From Dehalococcoidia bacterium (lineage in GTDB: Bacteria; Chloroflexota; Dehalococcoidia; UBA3495): a stretch of DNA of 11,524 bases. The notes beneath the pieces are model-generated. The model did no database searches. It was not told where the DNA came from and saw only the letters and a program-made list of their open reading frames with translations. A program made the position numbers and the translations under genes. The stretch covers positions 1 to 11,524 of the forward strand of contig PCAH01000171.1 of the NCBI GenBank assembly GCA_002730485.1. Direction: 5' to 3'. This document shows, piece by piece, positions 1-6,791 of this stretch (positions are counted from its first letter, which is position 1; each line of letters begins with the position of its first letter).

Positions 1-431
1 GCAATGTCTGGAGCCAGACCCTCCTGGTTGGCCGTGGCAAGTTTGGGAGTGAAATTATGCTCACTTCCGTCTATGTGTGACCGGAACCTGATCCCGTCAT
101 CGCTCACCTTCCGCAACGGTCCCATGCTGAACGCTTGAAACCCGCCGCTGTCGGTGAGGATCGGCCCATCCCAACCCATGAACTTGTGCAGACCGCCAAG
201 TTTCTGGACGGTCTGCACTCCGGGTCGGAGATAGAGGTGATAGGCGTTGCTCAGTACCACTTGCGCGCCAACACCCCGCACTTCTTCTGGTGTTAGCCCT
301 TTGACCGTGGCCTGGGTTGCCACCGGCATAAAGAACGGCGTGAGCGCGTTGCCGTGGGGCGTCTCCAGTTCACCGGCCCTGGCGGCGCCTTCGGTGTGCT
401 GTAATTTGAAGTTGAATTTGGTACCTGCCAT
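1..431 (-). CDS. tgt: Queuine tRNA-ribosyltransferase (TGT), N-terminal part, cut by the window edge
   Basis: The first 143 residues are visible; the C-terminus lies beyond base 1. TGT exchanges guanine 34 in the anticodon of Asn, Asp, His and Tyr tRNAs for a queuine precursor (preQ1 in bacteria). The start MAGTKFNFKL leads into typical family text: TPFFMPVATQATVKGLTPEE (residues 31-50), LSNAYHLYLRPG (60-71) and LTDSGGFQAFS (92-102). The Asp of TDSGGFQ (residue 94) matches the conserved active-site aspartate of the family. The second catalytic aspartate and the zinc site are in the missing part. The ATG at 431 is preceded by a purine-rich AGGACAAGGG stretch and gives the usual N-terminus. The gene is divergent from the small ORF at 611. 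The reading frame is intact over the visible part. Confidence 0.96.
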   Translation of the reverse strand, partial: MAGTKFNFKLQHTEGAARAGELETPHGNALTPFFMPVATQATVKGLTPEEVRGVGAQVVLSNAYHLYLRPGVQTVQKLGGLHKFMGWDGPILTDSGGFQAFSMGPLRKVSDDGIRFRSHIDGSEHNFTPKLATANQEGLAPDI

Positions 432-610
432 ATGGCCCTTGTCCTGAATCTGACCGGTGATATTCTGTTGCGGAAGCCTTTACGGATGATAGCAGCAGGC
501 TCGGACTATGGTATCCTCTACGAGCCAAGGCCTTCAACTATCCAACCCACCGACCGGCACCACACAGCCAGAGTTTTAATACCGCCGGGCCATCGCCCCG
601 CCGCCCCACG
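432..610. other. Divergent intergenic region between tgt and the small membrane ORF
   Basis: This 179-bp gap must hold promoters for both directions. On the plus strand the only candidate I see is an extended -10-like TGG followed by TATCCT (512-517), with no convincing -35. It overlaps the candidate minus-strand -10. No RNA gene, repeat or strong hairpin was seen. The last 30 bases before the ORF at 611 are C-rich and give no obvious Shine-Dalgarno site. Confidence 0.4.
508..537 (-). promoter_or_regulatory. Candidate tgt promoter
   Basis: On the minus strand TTGAAG (532-537) and TACCAT (508-513) are separated by 18 bases. Each matches four of six consensus positions. The site lies about 77 bases upstream of the tgt start in the divergent gap. 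This is a weak match and the actual start site could be elsewhere. Confidence 0.3.
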
Positions 611-784
611 ATGAACGAATTCCTAATCAATTTTAGCTCCGACCACACCTTTCTTTGGGCCTTGCTGATCATTGGGTCCATCGGAGGTTCCGCAATCGTC
701 CTCCACCTGTTCTGGACCGGCGTCTTTCAAGTGATCGATTTCTTACGCGGCAATCGGAGCAACGACGCAGGGGGCGGCCACTAA
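611..784 (+). CDS. Small single-span membrane protein (57 aa), coupled to the TSUP transporter
   Basis: The ORF starts MNEFLINFSSDHTFLWALLI and ends NRSNDAGGGH. Residues 13-37 form one long hydrophobic stretch, followed by an amphipathic segment with two Arg (46, 49) and a polar Gly-rich tail. The tail charges suggest the C-terminus is cytoplasmic. Its TAA is followed by one base (G) and then the ATG of the TSUP gene, so the two are very probably co-translated. No upstream in-frame start is close. The ATG has no good Shine-Dalgarno site, which lowers confidence. I do not recognise the family. A small subunit or assembly partner of the transporter is the simplest reading, but this rests only on position and hydrophobicity. 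It could also be a leader peptide that couples translation. Confidence 0.6.
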   Translation: MNEFLINFSSDHTFLWALLIIGSIGGSAIVLHLFWTGVFQVIDFLRGNRSNDAGGGH

Positions 785-785
785 G

Positions 786-1850
786 ATGTGGTTCCCCAAC
801 GCAGAGGTCACCGTCAATCCGGCGCTCCTATTGCTCCTGGGAGTTATGGTTGGGACGCTGAGCGGCTTCTTCGGCGTGGGTGGCGGGTTTCTGATCACCG
901 GAGGGCTGCTGGTCTTCGGGGTGCCTCCTGTATTCGCGGTGGGCACCGGCCTGGCCCTGATCATGGGCTCCTCAATTATCAACACCCTCAAGCACCGACA
1001 CCTGGGCAACGTGGACCTCAGGCTGGGGATGTTAATGCTGGTCGGAACGGTTCCGGGCGTCTTCCTAGCCGAGCAATTGAACTCCACGCTGGAAGAAGCA
1101 GGGGTGATCGGCCCGGTCATCCGCTACGTATATATCCTGTTCCTGGGAGCACTGGGCGGATTTATCGTAAACGACTATTTCAAGGTGCGAAGGGCTGCCA
1201 GATCCGGCGGTGAAGAAATATCCACAGCGTCTTTGGCCCGGCGGGTCCAGGCCATGCGTGTCCCGCCCCATTCCATCTGGCTGCCCGGCAAAGGTTCAGT
1301 CTCCACCTATGTATCACTCCCGGTTTCGGGAATCGATAACCTGTCTGTGTTCATACCGGTGGTATTGGGCTTCGCCGTGGGGTTTTTCGCTGGGTTGTTG
1401 GGAGCCGGAGGGGGATTCCTGCTCATGCCCGCGTTGATCTTCGGACTGGGGGTGCCTACGACTGTGGCAATCGGCACTGACCTCTTCCAGATCATCGTGA
1501 CAGGTTCCTGGGGGACTTTCATCTACGCCATGTCGCACAGTGTGGACCCCAAGATGGCCATCTTCATGCTTACTGCGGCGTCCGTGGGCTCTCAACTGGG
1601 GGCTTCCGCAACCAACTTTGTGGAACCAGCCCGTATTCGCATCCTCTATGGGATCACGATCCTGGGCGGAGGGGTAGCGGTGGCCTTGGAGCAGATATCC
1701 ACCTTCTCTGATGGCGTGGAATTTCTGTCCACGTTGGCTTCGGTGGTGCTGCTGAGTATCGCCGGGGCGATGTGCCTGATCATCATGGCCATGATGATAA
1801 TCGCCAAGCGGGAAGGCGCGAAAACGAGCTTGGCCCCAGCAGACGACTAG
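786..1850 (+). CDS. TSUP / TauE-SafE family membrane transporter (354 aa)
   Basis: This is an integral membrane protein of the TSUP (sulfite exporter TauE/SafE) family. Members move sulfite, sulfonates or other small organic anions; the substrate here cannot be read from sequence. The family's two-fold repeat is clear: FFGVGGGFLITGG (residues 28-40) then GVPPVFAVGTGLA, and LLGAGGGFLLMPA (204-216) then GVPTTVAIGTDLF. Each half has about four hydrophobic spans. They are joined by a long basic, polar loop (about 132-185), and a short charged tail follows residue 340. The length is above the usual 250-300 because of this central loop. The ATG is one base after the stop of the small ORF, with the G-rich AGGGGGCGG upstream as ribosome binding site. 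The stop overlaps the convergent aroB stop. Confidence 0.9.
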   Translation: MWFPNAEVTVNPALLLLLGVMVGTLSGFFGVGGGFLITGGLLVFGVPPVFAVGTGLALIMGSSIINTLKHRHLGNVDLRLGMLMLVGTVPGVFLAEQLNSTLEEAGVIGPVIRYVYILFLGALGGFIVNDYFKVRRAARSGGEEISTASLARRVQAMRVPPHSIWLPGKGSVSTYVSLPVSGIDNLSVFIPVVLGFAVGFFAGLLGAGGGFLLMPALIFGLGVPTTVAIGTDLFQIIVTGSWGTFIYAMSHSVDPKMAIFMLTAASVGSQLGASATNFVEPARIRILYGITILGGGVAVALEQISTFSDGVEFLSTLASVVLLSIAGAMCLIIMAMMIIAKREGAKTSLAPADD

Positions 1851-2947
1851 CTGACCAGCCCCTGCACGGTCCTCTCGACCAATTCCTCGGGGACATCGGT
1901 GCGGACCACCGAACGGCCTACCTCTTCCAACATCACCCAACGCTTGGAGCCACTCTGTACCTTCTTGTCCAGAGACATTCCTTCCAAGATGGCATCAACG
2001 TTCAATCCCTTTGCCGAGGTTGGCAGGTTGAACCGTTCCAGAATGACCCGCTGGCGGTCCACCAATTCTTTGGAATGCAGCCCCATCTCTTGAGCCATGG
2101 TGGCTGCGCCCATCATTCCCACAGAGACGCCTTCTCCGTGGAAGAAAGTGCCGTACTCGGTGGTCGACTCCAGTGCGTGTCCGATGGTATGGCCGTAGTT
2201 CAACATGATGCGAATACCCAGGGTCTCCCGTTCGTCCTGACTGACCACATCGGCCTTGATGGCCATGCTGCGGCGTATGACATCGGTAGAGATCTCCGGT
2301 TCCACGTCCATAAGCGCCTCGGCATGCTCTTCAAAAACGTCAACCAGACTGGCGTCCAATATGAAGCCGTGCTTGATGGCCTCGGCCCAGCCCTCTGACA
2401 ATTCTCTTTTGCCCAGTGTGGACAGACTCTGAACGTCGGCGAACACACCCTTGGGTTGGTAGAAGGCACCGACCAGGTTCTTGGCTTCGGGTAGGTTGAT
2501 GGCAACCTTGCCGCCGATGGACGCATCGACCATGGCAGCCATGCTCGTGGGAACCTGTACGAAGGCCATACCCCGCAGATAGGTGGCAGCAATGAATCCG
2601 CCCAGGTCTCCTGCGACACCGCCTCCAACACTGATGATGGTGTGACCGCGCTCGGCCTTTAAACCGGCCAGCCAGGTGTAGATGGCCTGGGCCATCTCAA
2701 AGCTCTTGCTGGTCTCACCGGCGGGGATGATGAAGCAGTGAGCAGCGATGCCTCGTTTCTGTAACGCACGCTGCACGTTGCGACCATACAGGTTCATCAC
2801 ATTGGAATCGGAGATTATGTAGGCCGTGTTGGTCAATCCCAGGTCCGTGAATCGGTCACCCAAAGAATCGATCAATCCCCATCCGGCAACCACCGGATAG
2901 GAACCACCTGCGTGATGTACCTCTGCCGCCAGGTCTGCGTCTGCCAT
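1847..2947 (-). CDS. aroB: 3-dehydroquinate synthase (366 aa)
   Basis: AroB is the second shikimate-pathway enzyme. It turns DAHP into 3-dehydroquinate using NAD and a divalent metal. The length is normal for the family. The NAD-binding glycine motif GGGVAGDLGGF is at residues 108-118, followed by ATYLRGMAFVQVPTS and VDASIGGK (140-147). Expected zinc ligands are present: Glu189 in WAEAIKHG, His253 in NYGHTIGHALE and His270 in FFHGEG. The ATG at 2947 has GGAG eight bases upstream. The gene starts 33 bases after aroK ends, so it is the last gene of the VOC-VOC-aroK-aroB run. Its stop TAG shares the palindrome CTAG (1847-1850) with the stop of the convergent transporter. Confidence 0.97.
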   Translation of the reverse strand: MADADLAAEVHHAGGSYPVVAGWGLIDSLGDRFTDLGLTNTAYIISDSNVMNLYGRNVQRALQKRGIAAHCFIIPAGETSKSFEMAQAIYTWLAGLKAERGHTIISVGGGVAGDLGGFIAATYLRGMAFVQVPTSMAAMVDASIGGKVAINLPEAKNLVGAFYQPKGVFADVQSLSTLGKRELSEGWAEAIKHGFILDASLVDVFEEHAEALMDVEPEISTDVIRRSMAIKADVVSQDERETLGIRIMLNYGHTIGHALESTTEYGTFFHGEGVSVGMMGAATMAQEMGLHSKELVDRQRVILERFNLPTSAKGLNVDAILEGMSLDKKVQSGSKRWVMLEEVGRSVVRTDVPEELVERTVQGLVS

Positions 2948-2980
2948 GTTCTGGTCTCCGTTTTACCTAGTTTTTGTCAT

Positions 2981-3529
2981 CTAGACGTATTGCCGGATTC
3001 CTGGCCCGCATATCTTGAGGACTGCCTGGGCCACTTGGTCTGGAGTTAGTCCGTCTGTTTCCACCGTATGGTGGGCTTGAGAGTACATCGGCATCCGTTC
3101 TTCCAGCAGGTCTACGATCCGCTGGAGCGGGTTGCCTGCTCCCAGTAGTGGACGCACCGGTGCGTTAGGGTTGCCCCTGGTCACCCGGTAGTGGATGGTC
3201 TCCGGGCGGGCGTTGAGATAGAAGACAGTGCCACAATCCAGCATGGTGCGGCGGTTCACATCGTCGATAAAAGACCCGCCGCCCACCGCTATTATCCGAC
3301 CAGTATCAGAGCAAATATCCGCCACCACAGACCGTTCCAGTTCCCGGAACGCATCCTCTCCAGAGTCCCGGAAGATCTCAGCAATGGGCTTTCTGGCCCG
3401 GGACACTATCTCCTCGTCGGCGTCGATCCGGGGCCAGTGACAGCGACGCGAGATAGCCCTCGCCACACTGCTCTTGCCCGAGGCCATGAAGCCCACCAGA
3501 ATTATGTTGCGTACTTGGTCTGCCTGCAT
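2981..3529 (-). CDS. aroK: Shikimate kinase (182 aa)
   Basis: AroK phosphorylates the 3-hydroxyl of shikimate with ATP in the cytoplasm. The Walker A loop GFMASGKSS is at residues 13-21. Shikimate-binding positions are visible: Asp38 in IDADEEI, Arg62 in DAFRELE and the GGG at 83-85. The LID arginine is Arg126 in VRPLL, and the late conserved ERMPMY segment is present. The length is usual for AroK. The ATG at 3529 has a modest AGG seven bases upstream. The gene begins 30 bases after the two-domain VOC gene ends and is followed by aroB 33 bases on, so co-transcription is likely. Pairing of aroK with aroB is common in bacteria; the VOC genes ahead of it are less usual. Confidence 0.97.
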   Translation of the reverse strand: MQADQVRNIILVGFMASGKSSVARAISRRCHWPRIDADEEIVSRARKPIAEIFRDSGEDAFRELERSVVADICSDTGRIIAVGGGSFIDDVNRRTMLDCGTVFYLNARPETIHYRVTRGNPNAPVRPLLGAGNPLQRIVDLLEERMPMYSQAHHTVETDGLTPDQVAQAVLKICGPGIRQYV

Positions 3530-3559
3530 GGTTCGGCCTGAACTCTACCTGCCGCCGAA

Positions 3560-4372
3560 TTAGTCCGGCAGCCGGGTCAGATGCATCCGCGAATCCATGC
3601 TGGTGTCGGTCTCAAAGTACAACACCTGCTGGCCAACGCCGTTGGTGTTGGGCGTGTCGGAAACGAATTTCAGGCCGTGGGCCTCGCATTCACCTATACA
3701 CGATGGGATATCTCCCACCACGTAGCCCACGTGGTCCATGACATGGTCGTTGGTCATGGCATCGGTGTCCGGAGGCTGAATGAGTTCCACCTGGACCTCG
3801 CTGAAGTTCACAAAGGCGTTCTTGCCGCCGGTGCGAGAAGGGCCGCCACCCAGGAGGCTGCCATTGAAGTTGTCCACGTACCACTTGATGGCTTCTTCCA
3901 GGTTCTTGACCCGGTAACCAGCATGGATGATGCGCTCAATCGCCAAGCCGTCATTGGCTTCCGGCGGGGCGTCAGGCAGTTGGGTGATGTGCATCTTCAC
4001 ACCGTTGGTGGTGCTGGAATCGAAATACAGCAACTGGTGGCCCAACACGTTGACGTTGGGCTTGTCGGCAGCAAACTTGAACCCGCGGGCGGTCAACTCG
4101 TCAATGGACTTGTTGATGTCCGCAACCACGTAGCCAACGTGGTGCATGGTGAGGATCTCACTGGAAAGACCGGTCTGGTCCACCGGCTCCAGCAGTTCAG
4201 CCTCGGCATTGCCGAAGCGCACGTAGGCGTTGCGCCCACCGCTGGGCATCGCGTAACCCGCAGCCAAGGGACCGCCACCGGCCTTCACCGCACTGAACGA
4301 TTCCTCGAACCAGGCGATGGCGCGGTCCAAGTCCGGGGTCAAATACCCAATATGTTGAATCTTCTCGAACAC
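3560..4372 (-). CDS. Two-domain VOC (glyoxalase-fold) protein (270 aa), function unknown
   Basis: Two VOC domains lie in tandem (about 1-134 and 144-270). They are similar enough to be an internal duplication: QHIGY and IHAGY, GGRNAYVRF and GGKNAFVNF, HHVGYVVADI and DHVGYVVGDI, KMHITQLPD and RMHLTRLPD. The nearest style is methylmalonyl-CoA epimerase or the HPPD group (Glyoxalase_4). Candidate metal ligands are His7, Glu59 and His78 in domain 1, and His150, Glu196 and His214 in domain 2. The last-strand position that is usually Glu reads His in both halves (128 and 263). I chose the GTG at 4372 because AGGAG sits five bases upstream and the domain begins at once; an in-frame ATG at 4408 is the alternative. 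The substrate is unknown. The gene lies in an operon with a second VOC gene and aroK-aroB. Confidence 0.87.
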   Translation of the reverse strand: MFEKIQHIGYLTPDLDRAIAWFEESFSAVKAGGGPLAAGYAMPSGGRNAYVRFGNAEAELLEPVDQTGLSSEILTMHHVGYVVADINKSIDELTARGFKFAADKPNVNVLGHQLLYFDSSTTNGVKMHITQLPDAPPEANDGLAIERIIHAGYRVKNLEEAIKWYVDNFNGSLLGGGPSRTGGKNAFVNFSEVQVELIQPPDTDAMTNDHVMDHVGYVVGDIPSCIGECEAHGLKFVSDTPNTNGVGQQVLYFETDTSMDSRMHLTRLPD

Positions 4373-4451
4373 GATTTCTCCTAAATTGTCACGGAATGGC
4401 CAAGCCATACGCCAAGGCCAATTTAAAACTCCGGCAGGTACAAAGAGCCAG

Positions 4452-4853
4452 TTAAGCCGGCCGGCCGGGGGCTGGGAAGTAGCCCGAGCCGGTGCAGAAC
4501 TCCACCCGGTTGCCGTCTGGGTCGTTGATGAACATGAAGCCCTGGCCATCGAACCGCACGCCGTGGCGGAGGATCTCAAAACCGTTCTCCTCCAAAGTCT
4601 TCATGGTCCCTTCAAAGTCTTCAACCTCAAAGGCGTGGTGGGTGTTCTCGGGCTTCACCGGCGCGTCCGGGGTCTCGATCAAGTGCACCATGATGCCGTT
4701 TTCCAGTTGCAGCCAGGTAATTTCCGGGTTCGGTACCTGACTCTCGATCTGCTTGATGCCCAACAGTTCGTTGTAGAACTTCATGGCCCTGGCGGTGTCC
4801 TTAACCATGGTTGTCACGTGGTTAATCTGTTTTGTCTTAATCTGTCCTGGCAT
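4452..4853 (-). CDS. Single-domain VOC / glyoxalase-like protein (133 aa)
   Basis: One VOC (vicinal oxygen chelate) domain fills the protein. INHVTTMVKD gives the first-strand His (residue 12), THHAFEVED the third-strand His (72 or 73), and NDPDGNRVEF the final Glu (118), as in glyoxalase I and extradiol dioxygenase relatives. The segment FYNELLGIKQIES is the usual helix after the first strand. The length fits a single domain that would act as a dimer. The ATG at 4853 has AGGAG four bases upstream. It is the first gene of the VOC-VOC-aroK-aroB run; a 79-bp gap separates it from the next. VOC proteins include lyases, epimerases, dioxygenases and resistance proteins, so no substrate is assigned. 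The conserved ligands suggest an active metalloenzyme. Confidence 0.88.
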   Translation of the reverse strand: MPGQIKTKQINHVTTMVKDTARAMKFYNELLGIKQIESQVPNPEITWLQLENGIMVHLIETPDAPVKPENTHHAFEVEDFEGTMKTLEENGFEILRHGVRFDGQGFMFINDPDGNRVEFCTGSGYFPAPGRPA

Positions 4854-4911
4854 GAGACTCCTATTTCCTGGAAAGAATTTCTGAGATTGGTCACACTACA
4901 GTCTGTGCCTA

Positions 4912-4920
4912 ATTATGCCA
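4912..4920 (-). promoter_or_regulatory. Candidate extended -10 promoter for the VOC-aroK-aroB operon
   Basis: On the minus strand TGG then CATAAT (4912-4917) forms an extended -10 element, about 60 bases upstream of the VOC ATG. The -35 region (TGCCCA at 17-base spacing) is poor. It lies in the only gap available for an operon promoter after the EamA gene. Confidence 0.4.
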
Positions 4921-4939
4921 CAAAGCCCATAGATTGGGC
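4921..4939 (-). terminator. Weak terminator-like hairpin after the second EamA gene
   Basis: On the minus strand a GCCCA/TGGGC stem with loop ATCTA (4925-4939) is followed by TTTG. It lies a few bases after the EamA stop. The stem is only five pairs and the T run three, so it may be leaky. It also overlaps the upstream flank of the candidate VOC promoter. Confidence 0.3.
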
Positions 4940-4946
4940 AGGCGCA

Positions 4947-5840
4947 CTAGAGAGTGCTACCCACGGTCACGGTAATCACGCCAACCACTGTGATCCCAAC
5001 GCCAAGGAACAACCACTTGGTGAGGTCTTCCATCTTAGAGATGAAGACCTGGGCCAGGATCAGGGTGAAGATGGGATTGGTAGAAACTATGGGCGAGACC
5101 ACCGTCACGTCTGAGCGTTCCAGAGCGAAGTAGAGAGCAATGACTCCCGTGGCAGCCGCCAACCCCGAGAAACCGGCTGACAACGCGAACATGAGGTTCC
5201 CTTTGGCGGCCTTGACCTCCCTGACGGTGCTGGCTCCAGCCAACGGCGATAACAATATGATGCCAAAGAGCAGACCAAGGGCAGAGACCATGAGCGGCGA
5301 GCCGTATTCCTCGGTCAGTTCTTTGGCGATGACGTTGGTGCCCCCATAGGAGGCCGCTGCCACCAGGGCCAGGCCAAACCCGATCACGGCTCCCCGGTTG
5401 TTGTTCACTCCGTCACGGATCGAGTTGCCCAGGGCGGTGGTGAGGCCTACAACCACGGTGAGCGTGCCAAGCAGCACCACAAAGTGGGGCCGCTCGCCGG
5501 TGATGGTGATGGCAAACACAGAGGCAAATACCGCTGCCGTGCTCTGGATGGCTGCCGTGCGGGATGCTCCAATGCGCCCAATAGCCTGATAGCTGCTGGT
5601 CCTACCGCCCAGAAAGTTGACCACGCCCAGAAAGAAGAACCAGACCAACGCCACCGGAGGCAGGTCTTTGATATCTGAAAATGCGAAGACCAGGGCCAAT
5701 AAAGCCGTGGGACAGAAACTGACTACCACCGACAGCAATGTGCTGGAGAGGGGACTCATGCCTTGCATGCCGACCCGGGCCAGAATCGCGGCACTACCGA
5801 ACCCGAAGCCTGATAACAACGACAGCGCTATCGCATCCAT
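4947..5840 (-). CDS. EamA-family (DMT) transporter, second of a tandem pair (297 aa)
   Basis: This is a drug/metabolite-transporter superfamily membrane protein with two EamA repeats (about 1-135 and 150-297) and roughly ten hydrophobic spans. Such proteins export or import amino acids, nucleotides or other small metabolites; the substrate is unknown. I chose the ATG at 5840 because MDAIALSLLSGFGFGSAAIL aligns with MVAIGLSILAAFGFASSAIL, the start of the neighbouring paralog. A TTG at 5894 would add 18 polar residues and overlap the upstream gene. No strong Shine-Dalgarno site is seen, so translation may be coupled to the paralog ending 31 bases earlier. Shared text with the paralog includes FLGGRT, ASYGGTNV, SPLMVSA and VVSPIVSTNP (VISPIVASSP there). 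Confidence 0.9.
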   Translation of the reverse strand: MDAIALSLLSGFGFGSAAILARVGMQGMSPLSSTLLSVVVSFCPTALLALVFAFSDIKDLPPVALVWFFFLGVVNFLGGRTSSYQAIGRIGASRTAAIQSTAAVFASVFAITITGERPHFVVLLGTLTVVVGLTTALGNSIRDGVNNNRGAVIGFGLALVAAASYGGTNVIAKELTEEYGSPLMVSALGLLFGIILLSPLAGASTVREVKAAKGNLMFALSAGFSGLAAATGVIALYFALERSDVTVVSPIVSTNPIFTLILAQVFISKMEDLTKWLFLGVGITVVGVITVTVGSTL

Positions 5841-5871
5841 AGCTAATGCACCGTCTTGTCTGTTGGACGGA

Positions 5872-6783
5872 TCATAGCTGGCTTCCCACCACAACCAGGA
5901 TCACTCCCGTGACGGCCATCAGCGTTCCAGCGACCAATCTTCGAGTGACGTTTTCCAGCCTAGCCAGAAAGATGTGGGCCAGCAAAAGGGTGACCATCGG
6001 GCTGCTGGCTACGATGGGGCTGATTACCACTACGTCGGCCTTCTGTACCGCAAAGTACAGCGCATTCACGGCTATCCCAGAGGCCAAACCGGCCAAGGCG
6101 ACGAAGCGCAGGGAGAACAAGGTCTGGCCCAAGCCCTGGTCGCCGACGCGCAGGACCCCGGTTCTGGCAGTGGTTACCCCCACCAAAGGCGCAATGATCA
6201 CCAGCCCGACTAGCATGCTGAAAGCGGTTACCATCAACGGCGAGTCGTATATCTCGATCGCCTGTTTGGCCATCACGTTGGTGGCCCCGTAGGAAGCGCC
6301 CGCAGCCAGGGCCATGAGGTAACCCAGTAGGAAAATCTTATCGGTCCGCCACCCTTCCAGGATCGACCCGCCAGTGGAAAAAAGCAGGCCAACAACCACC
6401 CCCACCGTGCCCAAAGCGACTAAAGGGTGGATGGTCTCTCCGGCGAAACCCACCGCAAAGAATGCTGCGAAGGGAGCCTGGGTGGAGATGAAAAGACTGG
6501 AACGGGATGCGCCGATGAGGTTGGCGGCCAGGAAGTTCTGCGTGCGCCCGCCCAGAAAGGTGATCACTCCCAGGCCCAGTATCCAGAAGATTGCCGCCTG
6601 GGGGATATTGCCAATATCGTCAAAGGCGAATACTAAGACCATGGCCGACGACAGGACAAAACTGACGGACAGGGAGACTATGACGCCAGGGAGGGGGAAG
6701 ACGGCCTGCATCCCCTGGCGGGCCAGGATCGCCGAACTGGCAAATCCAAAGGCGGCAAGTATCGAGAGGCCGATGGCCACCAT
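5872..6783 (-). CDS. EamA-family (DMT) transporter, first of a tandem pair (303 aa)
   Basis: This protein has two EamA repeats (about 1-140 and 150-303) and about ten membrane spans. It includes LGGRTQNFLAANLIGASRS in the first half and MALAAGASYGATNVMAKQA at the start of the second. It is clearly paralogous over its whole length to the gene downstream, which indicates a tandem duplication with later divergence. The ATG at 6783 lies eight bases after the purQ stop, with only weak GGG-type ribosome-binding sequence, so coupling to purQ is likely. Placement behind purQ hints at a metabolite exporter, but DMT transporters sit next to many unrelated genes. The two paralogs could act alone or as a heterodimer. 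Confidence 0.9.
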   Translation of the reverse strand: MVAIGLSILAAFGFASSAILARQGMQAVFPLPGVIVSLSVSFVLSSAMVLVFAFDDIGNIPQAAIFWILGLGVITFLGGRTQNFLAANLIGASRSSLFISTQAPFAAFFAVGFAGETIHPLVALGTVGVVVGLLFSTGGSILEGWRTDKIFLLGYLMALAAGASYGATNVMAKQAIEIYDSPLMVTAFSMLVGLVIIAPLVGVTTARTGVLRVGDQGLGQTLFSLRFVALAGLASGIAVNALYFAVQKADVVVISPIVASSPMVTLLLAHIFLARLENVTRRLVAGTLMAVTGVILVVVGSQL

Positions 6784-6791
6784 CGGGCTGG

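Noticed and set aside
1772..2398. Plus-strand open frame (208 codons) spanning the end of the TSUP gene and antisense aroB
   Set aside because: It overlaps two well-supported genes in other frames and looks like a shadow of aroB codons.
3581..4384. Long plus-strand open frame (267 codons) opposite the two-domain VOC gene
   Set aside because: It is antisense to a clear VOC protein, its translation has no recognisable motif and low-complexity His/Val-rich text, and it has no promoter or ribosome binding site. It is a by-product of GC-rich codon use on the other strand.
4385..4430. GGCC-rich near-palindrome between the two VOC genes
   Set aside because: The arms do not pair through the middle and no T tract follows, so I do not call a terminator or a repeat.
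4373..4579. Longer N-terminus for the two-domain VOC protein
   Set aside because: The added residues are not VOC-like and mostly overlap the upstream VOC gene. AGGAG is placed correctly for the GTG at 4372, although the in-frame ATG at 4408 cannot be fully excluded.
4386..5114. Plus-strand open frame (242 codons) across the VOC gene, the intergenic gap and the EamA end
   Set aside because: It crosses a promoter-containing gap and is antisense to two clear genes. No family features are visible.
5841..5894. TTG-initiated N-terminal extension of the second EamA protein
   Set aside because: It would add 18 polar residues absent from the paralog and overlap the upstream gene by 23 bases. The ATG at 5840 aligns exactly with the paralog's start.
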